A stretch of 64,000 nucleotides of DNA, from assembly GCA_017416185.1 (NCBI GenBank), contig JAFQDF010000043.1, positions 1 through 64,000 on the forward strand. The letters are read 5' to 3'. The notes beneath the pieces are model-generated. The model was given only the letters and a program-made list of their open reading frames with translations. It did no database searches and was not told the DNA's origin. Positions 36,130-44,318 of this stretch are shown in pieces; position 1 is the first letter of the stretch; each line of letters opens with the position of its first letter. The DNA comes from Clostridia bacterium. Its GTDB lineage: Bacteria; Bacillota; Clostridia; Oscillospirales; CAG-272. Both the position numbers and the translations under genes were made by a program.

Positions 36130-36708
36130 ATGACAAACAAAGAGAGATTTATACAGATATACAGAGATAACATCAAGCGCGAGGGCGCGGACAAGCTCCT
36201 TGACCACCTCTGTTCACCCCAGAGCGACTTTTTCACAGCTCCTGCAAGCGCAAGATTCCATTGTGCTTATGAAGGCGGGCTTTGTGAGCATAGTCTCAAT
36301 GTGTACGACTGTCTCGTTGACTATCTTGCAAGACCCCGTGTAAAGGAGACTTACGGTCTTAACTTTACCGACGAAACTATAGCCATCGTAGCGCTTTTGC
36401 ACGATCTCTGCAAAACGAACACCTATAAACCGGGATTTCGTAACGTGAAGAACGATCAGGGCGTGTGGGAGAAGGTTCCCAGCTACGATTATGACGATAA
36501 GCTCCCCTACGGTCACGGCGAAAAGTCGGTGTATATCGCCTCAGGCTTTATGCGTCTGACCCGTGACGAGGCGTTTGCCATCAGATATCATATGGGCTTT
36601 TCGGGTCCGGAGGATGCAAGACAGGTGGGCGATGCGCTCAAGCGTTTCCCCTTGGCTTATGCCCTTATGACCGCAGATATGGAGTCTACGTATTTCTTAG
36701 AGCATTAA
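36130..36708 (+). CDS. HD domain protein (putative phosphohydrolase)
   Basis: A 192-residue protein with an HD-superfamily pattern: CEHSLNVYDC near residues 53-62 supplies the first histidine and ALLHDLCK near 93-100 supplies the HD pair. Later histidines (GHGEKS, RYHMGF) complete a metal site. Related small HD proteins hydrolyse nucleotides or nucleic-acid ends. The true substrate is unknown. It is probably co-transcribed with the GNAT gene and lies 74 bases before the TIR gene. Confidence 0.8.
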   Translation: MTNKERFIQIYRDNIKREGADKLLDHLCSPQSDFFTAPASARFHCAYEGGLCEHSLNVYDCLVDYLARPRVKETYGLNFTDETIAIVALLHDLCKTNTYKPGFRNVKNDQGVWEKVPSYDYDDKLPYGHGEKSVYIASGFMRLTRDEAFAIRYHMGFSGPEDARQVGDALKRFPLAYALMTADMESTYFLEH

Positions 36709-36715
36709 TATAAAA

Positions 36716-36749
36716 ATACCGTATATGCAACTGATTGCATATACGGTAT
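36716..36749. promoter_or_regulatory. Perfect hairpin between the HD and TIR genes
   Basis: Arms ATACCGTATATGCAA / TTGCATATACGGTAT (15 bp) around CTGA. There is no T-run, so it is not a typical terminator. It could be an operator or RNA-processing site in front of the TIR gene. Confidence 0.5.
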
Positions 36750-36781
36750 ATGATTTAAACGAACAACAGGGAGATAAAGTA

Positions 36782-39349
36782 ATGGCAATCTATAAGTGTA
36801 AAATGTGTGGTGGCACATTGGATGTCAGCGAAGGCATTTCTGTAATTGAATGTGATTTTTGCACCACAAAGCAGACTGTCCCTACCTCAAAGGATGAAAA
36901 TCTGCAGGGACTTTTTAACCGTGCAAATGTCCTTCGTGCAAAGAGCGAGTTCGATAAGGCGGAGCAGATATATGAAAAGATACTGCAAGCTGACGAAACT
37001 CAGGCGGAAGCATATTGGGGGCTTATTCTGTGCAAATACGGAATCGAATACGTTGAGGATCCCAAAACCTTTAACCGTGTCCCTACCTGCCATCGCACAT
37101 CCTTTGATTCAATCGTTGCAGACGATGATTATAATTCGGCTTTACGGTATGCTGACGGTGTGCAACGCGGAATTTACGAAGCGGAAGCCAAGGAAATAGA
37201 CCGCTTGCAGAAAGAAATTTTGACTCTTTCGCAAAAAGAAGAGCCTTACGATGTGTTCATCTGCTACAAGGAGACTGACGCGACAGGCAGAAGAACGCAG
37301 GACAGCGCTATTGCCAATGATATTTATCATCAGCTCACACAGGAGGGCTTCAAGGTTTTCTATGCTGCTATCACCTTAGAGGATAAGCTTGGTTCCGCAT
37401 ACGAGCCTTGTATTTTTGCGGCACTTAACTCAGCTAAGGTTATGCTTGCGGTAGGTACAAAGCCCGAGTTCTTTGACGCTGTCTGGGTTAAAAACGAGTG
37501 GTCACGTTTTCTCAAAATGATGAAAAATGACCGCAATAAAATCCTTATTCCTTGTTATAAGGATATGGATGCTTACGAGCTTCCCGAAGAGTTTGCCCAT
37601 CTTCAGGCACAGGATATGGGTAAGATCGGTTTTATTAACGATATCGTCAGAGGAATCAAAAAAATAATCCCCGGAGATGAGCCTAAGGCAACATATGAAA
37701 AGGAAACAACGGTAATTAGCGACGGTGTATCCGCAAACGTTACAGCTCTTTTAGACAGAGGATTTATGGCACTTGAGGACGGCGAGTGGGATAAGGCTGA
37801 CGGATTTTTTGAGCAGGTATTGAATTTCAATTCAAGGTTAGCCTCTGCATACCTTGGTAAGCTTATGGCAGAATGTAAAGCACGAACACAGGAGTCTCTA
37901 AAGGAACAAAAAGAACCCTTTTACGGAAGTGTACACTATCAGAAGATTGTTCGGTTCGGTGATGACGAGCTTAAGAAAACACTTCTCGGATATATAGTGT
38001 ATATCAATACCCGCAATGAAAATGCACGTCTGGAGTCTGTCTACAGCCATGCCGTATTAGCTATGGAAACAGCTGAAACGGGCGATGTCTACGAAGCAGC
38101 TGCACTTGAATTTGAATCTATTAACGGATATAAGGATTCCTCAGCTCTTGCTGCGGAGTGCAGAGAAAAAGCGGAATACTGCCGAAAAAAAGCAAAAGAA
38201 GAACACCTTAGACTAGAAGAAGAAAAGAAAAAATGTGTTGAACTGTTCAGCGCATATAAATCTGCACTGCGAAAAGAAAAGGATGGCAGAAACCAAATAG
38301 AGCAGGCCAATAAGCTGGTAGCTGAACTGACAACAAAATTTAAGGATCTTTTACGGATAAAGGATAAGTGGAATAAAATCGAAGAGAACATTGCTAAATT
38401 GAACAAAGCAATTCAAACCCTACAGACGTCCATTTCAAAGCAGGAAAATGAAAGATCAAATTTAGGTTTATTGGCAGTAAAAAGGAAAAAAGAATTAACA
38501 GCCATGATCACCTATGAAGAACATCGGCTGAAAGAAGCGAACAGAGAAGTAGCTGAAGAAGAAGCAAATAAACAGAAACTTGGCTTTACATCTTTAGCAA
38601 CGCTTGAAAGCGAGATTATGCGTGTAGAGGCTGAGATAGACGCACAGAATGATATAGTCGGCGAGATACTCAGCGCGGAGAACGCGGGTAAAATACGCGA
38701 AGAATTGATCGGTTATGAGTATGGGGCACAGCTTCTTTCAATATATGATTCATTATTATATGCCAAGCCAGGCGACTATATCAAATTCGGTTCGTATACT
38801 CAGGATAACAGTGATCATAAGCGCACTATAGAATGGCTTGTACTCGACGTAAAGGGCGAAAAAGCACTTGTAATCAGCAAGTACGCTCTTGATTGCAAGC
38901 CGTATAACACAGAGGATACTTCTGTTACTTGGGAGACCTGTACACTTCGTAAGTGGCTGAATAATGATTTTATCAATTCTGCATTTTCTGCCGACGAAAA
39001 GGCTATGATCCCTACCGTTACGGTGAGTGCAGGTAAGAATCCCGAATACAGCACCGATCCCGGCAATGCAACGCAGGATCAGGTGTTCTTACTCAGCATA
39101 ACCGAGGCAAATAAGTATTTCGGTTCCAATAGCGCAAGACAGTGTGAGCCAACGGATTACGCAGTTGCTAATGGAGCGTATGTCAATAGCGACAATGGCA
39201 ACTGCTGGTGGTGGCTGCGGTCGCCCGGCTCTGATCAGGATGATGCCGCATATGTCTACGGTAACGGCGTCGTCTACGAGCTCGGCGACGATGTCGACAA
39301 CGATTACGGTGCTGTCCGCCCCGCTTTGTGGATAGATCTGAACTCTTAA
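36782..39349 (+). CDS. TIR-domain protein with zinc ribbon, TPR/coiled coil and DUF6273-like C-terminus
   Basis: An 855-residue multidomain protein. Order: zinc ribbon with C6, C9, C24 and C27; a short TPR-like pair (about 40-90); a TIR domain (about 155-295) opening YDVFICYKETD and keeping the W-x-x-x-E pattern of NAD-cleaving TIRs (W235, E239); a second TPR-like stretch (about 315-365); a long charged coiled coil (about 455-640); and a DUF6273-like, C-lectin-type domain (about 664-855) ending in CWWWLRSPG ... VRPALWIDL. The start follows GGGAGATAAAG; an upstream in-frame codon (36725) lies in a hairpin. Relatives with this architecture are common in gut Clostridia. Function is unproven. A SIR2-like gene follows. 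Confidence 0.85.
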   Translation: MAIYKCKMCGGTLDVSEGISVIECDFCTTKQTVPTSKDENLQGLFNRANVLRAKSEFDKAEQIYEKILQADETQAEAYWGLILCKYGIEYVEDPKTFNRVPTCHRTSFDSIVADDDYNSALRYADGVQRGIYEAEAKEIDRLQKEILTLSQKEEPYDVFICYKETDATGRRTQDSAIANDIYHQLTQEGFKVFYAAITLEDKLGSAYEPCIFAALNSAKVMLAVGTKPEFFDAVWVKNEWSRFLKMMKNDRNKILIPCYKDMDAYELPEEFAHLQAQDMGKIGFINDIVRGIKKIIPGDEPKATYEKETTVISDGVSANVTALLDRGFMALEDGEWDKADGFFEQVLNFNSRLASAYLGKLMAECKARTQESLKEQKEPFYGSVHYQKIVRFGDDELKKTLLGYIVYINTRNENARLESVYSHAVLAMETAETGDVYEAAALEFESINGYKDSSALAAECREKAEYCRKKAKEEHLRLEEEKKKCVELFSAYKSALRKEKDGRNQIEQANKLVAELTTKFKDLLRIKDKWNKIEENIAKLNKAIQTLQTSISKQENERSNLGLLAVKRKKELTAMITYEEHRLKEANREVAEEEANKQKLGFTSLATLESEIMRVEAEIDAQNDIVGEILSAENAGKIREELIGYEYGAQLLSIYDSLLYAKPGDYIKFGSYTQDNSDHKRTIEWLVLDVKGEKALVISKYALDCKPYNTEDTSVTWETCTLRKWLNNDFINSAFSADEKAMIPTVTVSAGKNPEYSTDPGNATQDQVFLLSITEANKYFGSNSARQCEPTDYAVANGAYVNSDNGNCWWWLRSPGSDQDDAAYVYGNGVVYELGDDVDNDYGAVRPALWIDLNS
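39206..39349 (+). other. Possible variable region at the 3' end of the TIR gene
   Basis: The last 45 or so codons encode WWLRSPG, then positions dominated by Asp, Tyr, Asn, Ser and Gly, then VRPALW. The layout resembles C-lectin-type variable regions of diversity-generating retroelements, where AAY template codons diversify. A strong hairpin lies just downstream (39363-39402). No template repeat or reverse transcriptase is visible in the window. Confidence 0.35.
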
Positions 39350-39362
39350 ATCTTCTAATCTC

Positions 39363-39402
39363 TGAGCCTCCGCTTTGTGGTGCAGAGCGAAGGCTCAGAT
39401 TT
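39363..39402 (+). terminator. Hairpin after the TIR gene
   Basis: Stem CTGAGCCTCCGCT / AGCGAAGGCTCAG with one mismatch and an 11-base loop, followed by ATTTCT. It could be a weak terminator or, if the gene is a DGR target, the structure often found after variable regions. Confidence 0.5.
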
Positions 39403-39431
39403 CTATAATCAAAAAAGCAAAGGAGATAAGT

Positions 39432-40370
39432 ATGAATGAAAGCGTAAAACAGAACGGTATGGACTTAGTCAAAAAGATCAACTTAACGCATAGCCGACCG
39501 CAGGTGCTTTTGTTCGGAAACGGACTTACCAGAAATACAGGATATTCCTGGTATGAATTTATTGAAAATTGCGCAAGACCGGACGTGGACGTTAAGAAAT
39601 ACAAAAAGGGAAGCGGATTTCATATTCCCAACACAGTGTTGTCATTGGCGATTATGGAGCGGGACGATCCTCAACGGCACAAACGGTATATTGATAAATT
39701 GAATTCTGTAAAATATGTGGACAACCCATATATCAATAAGCTATTAGAGCTTCCATTCGATTCGATCTTAACCACCAATTATACATATGAAACAGAATAT
39801 GCAATAAAGAACGGATATCCAAATTTAACAGATGTATCAAAGAAAAAGTATGCAACCTCTTTCGATGCGGATGCGAAGTATTTGATCCACACCTGCAACT
39901 ATTTTGAAAATAAACCTCCGATCTGGCATATTCACGGAGAGGCAAGAAGAAAAAGCTCGTTGATCCTGTCTCACGACGAATATGCAAGATTGACCAATAA
40001 GATCATTGAATATTCGAACAGAAGAAAAGATGACTATACGGTTTACGGTCAGGATATACATATGAAGTCATGGATCGATTATTTTATTCTCGGAGACCTG
40101 TATATTTTGGGATTTGGATTTGACTTTGCGGAATTTGATTTGTGGTGGCTGGTCAATCGTAAATTAAGGGAAAAGGCAGATTGCGGTGAAATATATTTTT
40201 ATGAACCCGAAACAAGGGATAATTATTATAAATTACTTGCAATGAGCGATATGGGTATTCATATAGAATCGTTAGATACCAAAATCGGCGAGGACGAAAA
40301 AGACAAGAACTCTAAATACGATGCTTTCTATAATGAAGCTATTGCGGATATAACACTCAAAGTAAATTAA
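39432..40370 (+). CDS. SIR2-like (SIR2_2) protein
   Basis: A 312-residue protein with the SIR2-like Rossmann pattern. GNG (29-31) lies near the N-terminus, followed by ILTTNYT (112-118), WHIHGE (165-170) with the likely catalytic histidine, and YILGFGFDFAEFDL (224-237). Such domains in bacterial defence proteins usually cleave NAD+ rather than deacetylate. The start at 39432 follows AAAGGAG. It lies 82 bases after the TIR gene on the same strand, which suggests a two-gene unit. No SLOG or other sensor domain is visible, unlike ThsA of Thoeris. Confidence 0.82.
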   Translation: MNESVKQNGMDLVKKINLTHSRPQVLLFGNGLTRNTGYSWYEFIENCARPDVDVKKYKKGSGFHIPNTVLSLAIMERDDPQRHKRYIDKLNSVKYVDNPYINKLLELPFDSILTTNYTYETEYAIKNGYPNLTDVSKKKYATSFDADAKYLIHTCNYFENKPPIWHIHGEARRKSSLILSHDEYARLTNKIIEYSNRRKDDYTVYGQDIHMKSWIDYFILGDLYILGFGFDFAEFDLWWLVNRKLREKADCGEIYFYEPETRDNYYKLLAMSDMGIHIESLDTKIGEDEKDKNSKYDAFYNEAIADITLKVN

Positions 40371-40427
40371 TGTTTATATGCCTTCTCCGCTGGAGAAGGC
40401 TTGGTATGCTAAACATTAATTTACTTT
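40359..40427. terminator. Extended palindrome holding both convergent stop codons
   Basis: Outer arms AAAGTAAATTAATGTTTA and its inverse (40359-40376, 40410-40427) are perfect over 18 bases. Inside is a second hairpin, GCCTTCTCC / GGAGAAGGC (40380-40400). The stop codons of the SIR2-like and radical SAM genes both fall in the outer arms. It probably terminates both transcripts. Confidence 0.65.
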
Positions 40428-41272
40428 TTCATATTCGTACCATATCTCATTTTCGCATAACCGCAGTGCTTACACAGCTCTTCGGTTATTTTTCTTTTTT
40501 CAAAGGATTCTTTGAGAGACTTGACTCTGGGTGAATTTAAGATTTCGTCCAGATCTGTCTCGAATATATTTCCTAAATTTATCCTTCCTTCCGCATCAAG
40601 ACAGCAGGGAACAACGCTGCCGTCGGACAGAATTCCGATCTGATCCCGCAGTCCGTAGCAGGAGTGAGTGTCCCCTGCATATTCTGCATCCACGTCGGGC
40701 CAGTCGAATTTTTGCCCCCACTCAAGGAATACCTTGTCACAAAGCTTATATCCCGAATATATTTTCTTCCATTCATCGGGAAAATAAGTATGCATTTCAT
40801 TAAGTATCTTTTCGTTAAGGGTGTCTGCACCTCCCTCGTTCCACAGACGCATAACGGAAATTATTCCTCTGTCCGCTGACTCACGGCAGAAATCAAAGCA
40901 ACTCTTAAGATACTTGTCTATTGATATGCCGATATCGTTTGCTTCGTAACAGTGCAGGGAAATACTTATCTTATGCAAAGCCTTGGCGGATAATAAAATA
41001 TCCTTTTTTTTATCCAAAAGTGTTCCGTTGGTTGTCAGTATCACCTTGAAACCAAGCTCGTTTGCTATATCAAAAAAGTCTCCCAAAAGAGGATGCAAGA
41101 GCGGTTCACCCATAAGGTGAAAATAGAGATAATCTGCAAAGCCGCGAAGAGCTTTAGCTCCGCATCGAAATTCCTCGGTTGTAAGATATTTTATCGGTCT
41201 TTTTGTTCCGTGACAAAAGCTGCATTTGAGATTACAGGCGTTTGTTATTTCAAAAAACGCTTTATTTGGCAT
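40421..41272 (-). CDS. Radical SAM/SPASM domain protein
   Basis: A 283-residue enzyme with the radical SAM cluster motif C13-x3-C17-x2-C20. The GGE-like motif is MGEPLLHP and the LTTNGT strand is also present. A C-terminal SPASM region has cysteines in SCYG, VPCCLD and LCKHCGY for auxiliary Fe-S clusters. SPASM proteins often modify peptides or act as sulfatase maturases. No precursor peptide or sulfatase gene is next to it, so the substrate is unknown. GGGGAG precedes the start. It converges on the SIR2-like gene. Confidence 0.88.
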   Translation of the reverse strand: MPNKAFFEITNACNLKCSFCHGTKRPIKYLTTEEFRCGAKALRGFADYLYFHLMGEPLLHPLLGDFFDIANELGFKVILTTNGTLLDKKKDILLSAKALHKISISLHCYEANDIGISIDKYLKSCFDFCRESADRGIISVMRLWNEGGADTLNEKILNEMHTYFPDEWKKIYSGYKLCDKVFLEWGQKFDWPDVDAEYAGDTHSCYGLRDQIGILSDGSVVPCCLDAEGRINLGNIFETDLDEILNSPRVKSLKESFEKRKITEELCKHCGYAKMRYGTNMKK

Positions 41273-41386
41273 ATAATACTCCCCAAAGTGTGATAATTAA
41301 TTTTACACCTTATCAACAATATTATCAAGTGTAATTTATCTTGATTTGAGAAATAATCATTATAATATCTGAAAAGGAGTAAAAAT

Positions 41387-42220
41387 ATGTGTACTGCAAT
41401 AAAATACGATAACTGCTTCGGCAGAAATCTTGATCTATGGTGTCGCTATGACACTTCGGTAGTTATCACCCGCGTGGGTGAGATAAGTAACAAATATCCC
41501 ATAATGGGTATGGCGACGGTAATAAATGACTATCCCCTTTATTTTGAGGGAATGAATGACAGGGGGCTTGCAATGGCGGGGCTTAATTTTCCCGGCAATG
41601 CGGTCTACTACCCTCTTGATAAATCAAAAAAGAATCTTGCACCCTACGAGCTTATACCCTATATAATAGGAAATTTTGTAAGCATAGACGAGGCGGCAGA
41701 GGAGCTGAAAGGGGTAAATGTCCTTAACCGTCCTTTTTCCGAAAATACCCCTTTATCCCCACTTCATTGGATGATTTCGGACAAAAACGGTTCGATAGTG
41801 CTGGAAAGTACCGAAGACGGGCTGAAAATATACACAAATCCCCACAATGTACTAACAAACAACCCACCGTTTGATATACAGAGCTTTAATCTCAATAACT
41901 ACAAAAGACTTTCAAGCAGAAGTGCAGCGGGTGATTACAGCTTAGGTATGGGAGCCTTGGGTCTGCCGGGAGACCTGTCCTCTATGTCAAGATTCGTCCG
42001 CGCTGCCTTTTATACCAAAAATTCTCCCGCAGGTCTCGGTGCAAATCAGCTTTTTCACCTTCTTTATTCGGTAGCAATGCCGAAGGGCTCTGTTATGACC
42101 CCCGAGGGTAGAGAGGAATATACCCAATATACCTGTTGTTGTGATTTAGAAAACAATAAATATTATTATACCGAATATGATAATCTTAACGTAAAATGCA
42201 TAAAGTTTAATGACCGATAA
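41387..42220 (+). CDS. Choloylglycine hydrolase family protein (bile salt hydrolase-like)
   Basis: A 277-residue N-terminal-nucleophile hydrolase. The nucleophile Cys2 is exposed after removal of Met1. Active-site counterparts R13, D16, N67 (AGLNFPG), N158 (VLTNNP) and R205 (MSRFVR) are all present. The GLGLPGDLSSMSRFVRAAF-type segment closely resembles known bile salt hydrolases. It would release glycine or taurine from conjugated bile acids, or hydrolyse another N-acyl amide. It is shorter than the usual 315-330 residues: the N-terminal loops are trimmed and about 30 C-terminal residues are missing. No signal peptide. Confidence 0.88.
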   Translation: MCTAIKYDNCFGRNLDLWCRYDTSVVITRVGEISNKYPIMGMATVINDYPLYFEGMNDRGLAMAGLNFPGNAVYYPLDKSKKNLAPYELIPYIIGNFVSIDEAAEELKGVNVLNRPFSENTPLSPLHWMISDKNGSIVLESTEDGLKIYTNPHNVLTNNPPFDIQSFNLNNYKRLSSRSAAGDYSLGMGALGLPGDLSSMSRFVRAAFYTKNSPAGLGANQLFHLLYSVAMPKGSVMTPEGREEYTQYTCCCDLENNKYYYTEYDNLNVKCIKFNDR

Positions 42221-42240
42221 ATAATTATCGGTCATTAGTT
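42209..42240. terminator. Bidirectional terminator
   Basis: Perfect 12-bp stem AATGACCGATAA / TTATCGGTCATT between convergent genes, overlapping the choloylglycine hydrolase stop. Confidence 0.7.
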
Positions 42241-42244
42241 TTAT

Positions 42245-42901
42245 CTATGATATCACGGTTATGAGATATTTAAAGTTACCGTCCTCCGTATATGATTTCC
42301 ATTTAAAGTTTGGATAGCTTCTCTTGAATGTCAGGCCGGGTCTTGATTTGTTCCAATCTTTGGTTTCTTTCCAATTCATAACATTATTTTCTTTGATGCT
42401 GCGGGAATCATCGATATAAAAGCTCTCACTTAAGGTTCCTCTTCTGCCCCGTGTCCAATACAAATGGTCGTTTGTTACCATAATTGCATATGCCTTTTCA
42501 CAGTATTTCAAATTATTGTTGTACGTATACTGAGCTTCTTTATGCTTGAGCAGCTCTAATCTTTTCACATCCCATAAATAGTCGTATCTGCCACAATCCT
42601 CTGCACCTTGATTCTTAAGTATCATACCGTTATAATCATATTCTTTGGTTTTGTATTTCAGTTCAATCGCAATGTAATCCTTGCTGCAATTATCCATAAC
42701 AATAATATCTGTATAGAAACGTTTATTATTATAATACATCGACATATATTCAAGAAAAACGGTGTAGTTATAGTTTTTATTAACGGTTTCCTTTTGGATT
42801 TCCCATGCAAGAGCAAACTGAAGCTGTGCCTCACTGTAGAATATTCTGTTTTGTTTTCCAAAGGCCTCAATGATGTTTTCTACGTTAATGTTAATACTCA
42901 T
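42245..42901 (-). CDS. Possible PD-(D/E)XK nuclease-fold protein
   Basis: A 218-residue cytoplasmic protein, not firmly recognised. It opens with a helical segment (SEAQLQFALAWEIQ). A strand pattern YTDIIVMDN ... YIAIELKYK follows, matching the D-x(n)-E-x-K catalytic core of PD-(D/E)XK nucleases. A downstream QGAEDCGRYDYLWDV helix fits the conserved helix often seen in this fold. It lacks DNA-binding or helicase partners nearby. It could be a stand-alone nuclease or a defence-related protein. AAGGAAAA precedes the ATG. Confidence 0.6.
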   Translation of the reverse strand: MSININVENIIEAFGKQNRIFYSEAQLQFALAWEIQKETVNKNYNYTVFLEYMSMYYNNKRFYTDIIVMDNCSKDYIAIELKYKTKEYDYNGMILKNQGAEDCGRYDYLWDVKRLELLKHKEAQYTYNNNLKYCEKAYAIMVTNDHLYWTRGRRGTLSESFYIDDSRSIKENNVMNWKETKDWNKSRPGLTFKRSYPNFKWKSYTEDGNFKYLITVIS

Positions 42902-43021
42902 ACGTATTTTCCTTAAGCTTAGTTTATGTTTTAACGGTAATTAAATTATAACCCAGACTGTTTGAATTGTCAATCACCAGAGGTATGTACTTATGTTAAT
43001 AAGTATTTTTGTCACAATATG

Positions 43022-43050
43022 TTGAAATGACAATTTTTTTATGGTATAAT
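43022..43050 (+). promoter_or_regulatory. Promoter of the acyltransferase-symporter-bcp operon
   Basis: TTGAAA (43022-43027), 17 bases, TATAAT (43045-43050), 35 bases before the start. Confidence 0.7.
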
Positions 43051-43085
43051 AATTTGATGGATTTTATCTTCTAACGGAGGAAGGT

Positions 43086-44318
43086 ATGGATACGAAAGAA
43101 AAGGTGCCGGCAACGGTTCCGAAGAAAGCCGAAAAAAAGTCTCAGAAAAAATGGATGCGTTTCAGACATAAGGTGGTTCGCAATATCGCCTTCGTTCTGC
43201 TTACTCCCTACACTCTGTGGCGCTACGGTATCAAGATTGAAAAATTCAAGGAAAAAGAGGACAGACCGTATTTCGTCCTTATGAATCACACTACTCCTTT
43301 TGATCAGTTCTTTGTGGGAATTTCTATTTCGGGTCCTATATATTACGTAGCAACCGAGGATATTTTTTCAAACGGATTTGTTTCCTCTCTTATCCGCTGG
43401 CTTATTGCTCCCATCCCGATAAAAAAGCAGGCGGCTGATATAACCGCTATCCGCAACTGTATGAAGGTTGCAAAGGAGGGCGGTACCATCGCCATAGCTC
43501 CCGAGGGCAACCGTACATACAGCGGAAAGACCGAATATATGAGTCCTGTTATTGCTTCTCTTGCACGCAGGCTTAAGATGCCTATTGCTCTCTACCGTAT
43601 CGAGGGCGGCTACGGAGTTCAGCCTCGCTGGAGCGACGTTGTACGTAAGGGAAAGATGCGTGCCTACGTTTCAAAGGTGATACAGCCCGATGAATATGCG
43701 GCAATGACAGACGACGAGCTTTTTGCCGTTATAGAAAAAGAGCTTTTCGTTCACGAAACAGAAGGGTTATTCAAGCATAAAAAGCGTGCGGAATATCTTG
43801 AACGTGCCATATATTATTGTCCCGAGTGCGGATTTTCTTCATTCCATAGCGGCGGCGACAGAATGTTCTGTAAGAAATGCGGACGCTTTGCATACTACGG
43901 AGAGGATCTGGCTATTACAGGCTACGTGCCTTACAAAAATGTGTCCGAGTGGTATGATGCTCAGAAGGATTACGTTAATTCTGTGGATACAAGAGATCAT
44001 ACCGAGACTCCTGTTTTTTGCGATATTGCGGACGTTTCCGAAGTTATCATAAACAAGCGTAAGCAAAAGCTGAGAAAGAACTCGATCATAGAGCTTTACG
44101 GCGACCGTATAGTAATCGACGGTGACTGGGTGCTGCCATTCTCGGAGGTAACTGCAGCCGCCGTTCTTGGCAGAAACAAGCTTAACGTATACCACGACAA
44201 GCACGTGTATCAATTTAAGGGTGACAAGAGATTTAATGCGCTTAAGTACGTAAATCTCTGTTACAGACATAAAAATATTTTAAAAGGTGATAGTGATGGA
44301 AAATTTTTGGGATTATAG
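43086..44318 (+). CDS. 1-acylglycerol-3-phosphate acyltransferase-like protein with zinc ribbon
   Basis: A 410-residue protein. The PlsC-type domain has NHTTPFD (H-x4-D, near residue 67), IPIKK.. and PEGNRTYSG (near 139), with a hydrophobic membrane-facing stretch at about 30-45. A four-cysteine zinc ribbon (CPECGF ... CKKCGRF) follows at about 240-265, then a C-terminal domain of unknown fold. PlsC enzymes add the second acyl chain in phospholipid synthesis. The ribbon and tail make the exact substrate uncertain. The next gene overlaps its end by 23 bases. Confidence 0.82.
   Translation: MDTKEKVPATVPKKAEKKSQKKWMRFRHKVVRNIAFVLLTPYTLWRYGIKIEKFKEKEDRPYFVLMNHTTPFDQFFVGISISGPIYYVATEDIFSNGFVSSLIRWLIAPIPIKKQAADITAIRNCMKVAKEGGTIAIAPEGNRTYSGKTEYMSPVIASLARRLKMPIALYRIEGGYGVQPRWSDVVRKGKMRAYVSKVIQPDEYAAMTDDELFAVIEKELFVHETEGLFKHKKRAEYLERAIYYCPECGFSSFHSGGDRMFCKKCGRFAYYGEDLAITGYVPYKNVSEWYDAQKDYVNSVDTRDHTETPVFCDIADVSEVIINKRKQKLRKNSIIELYGDRIVIDGDWVLPFSEVTAAAVLGRNKLNVYHDKHVYQFKGDKRFNALKYVNLCYRHKNILKGDSDGKFLGL

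Noticed and set aside
36782..40370. Canonical Thoeris system
   Set aside because: Thoeris ThsB is a small TIR protein and ThsA has SIR2 plus SLOG. Here the TIR protein is large and multidomain, and the SIR2 protein has no SLOG.
40421..41272. RiPP-maturing locus built on the radical SAM/SPASM gene
   Set aside because: No short precursor-peptide gene, peptidase or exporter is adjacent. The convergent neighbour is the SIR2-like gene.
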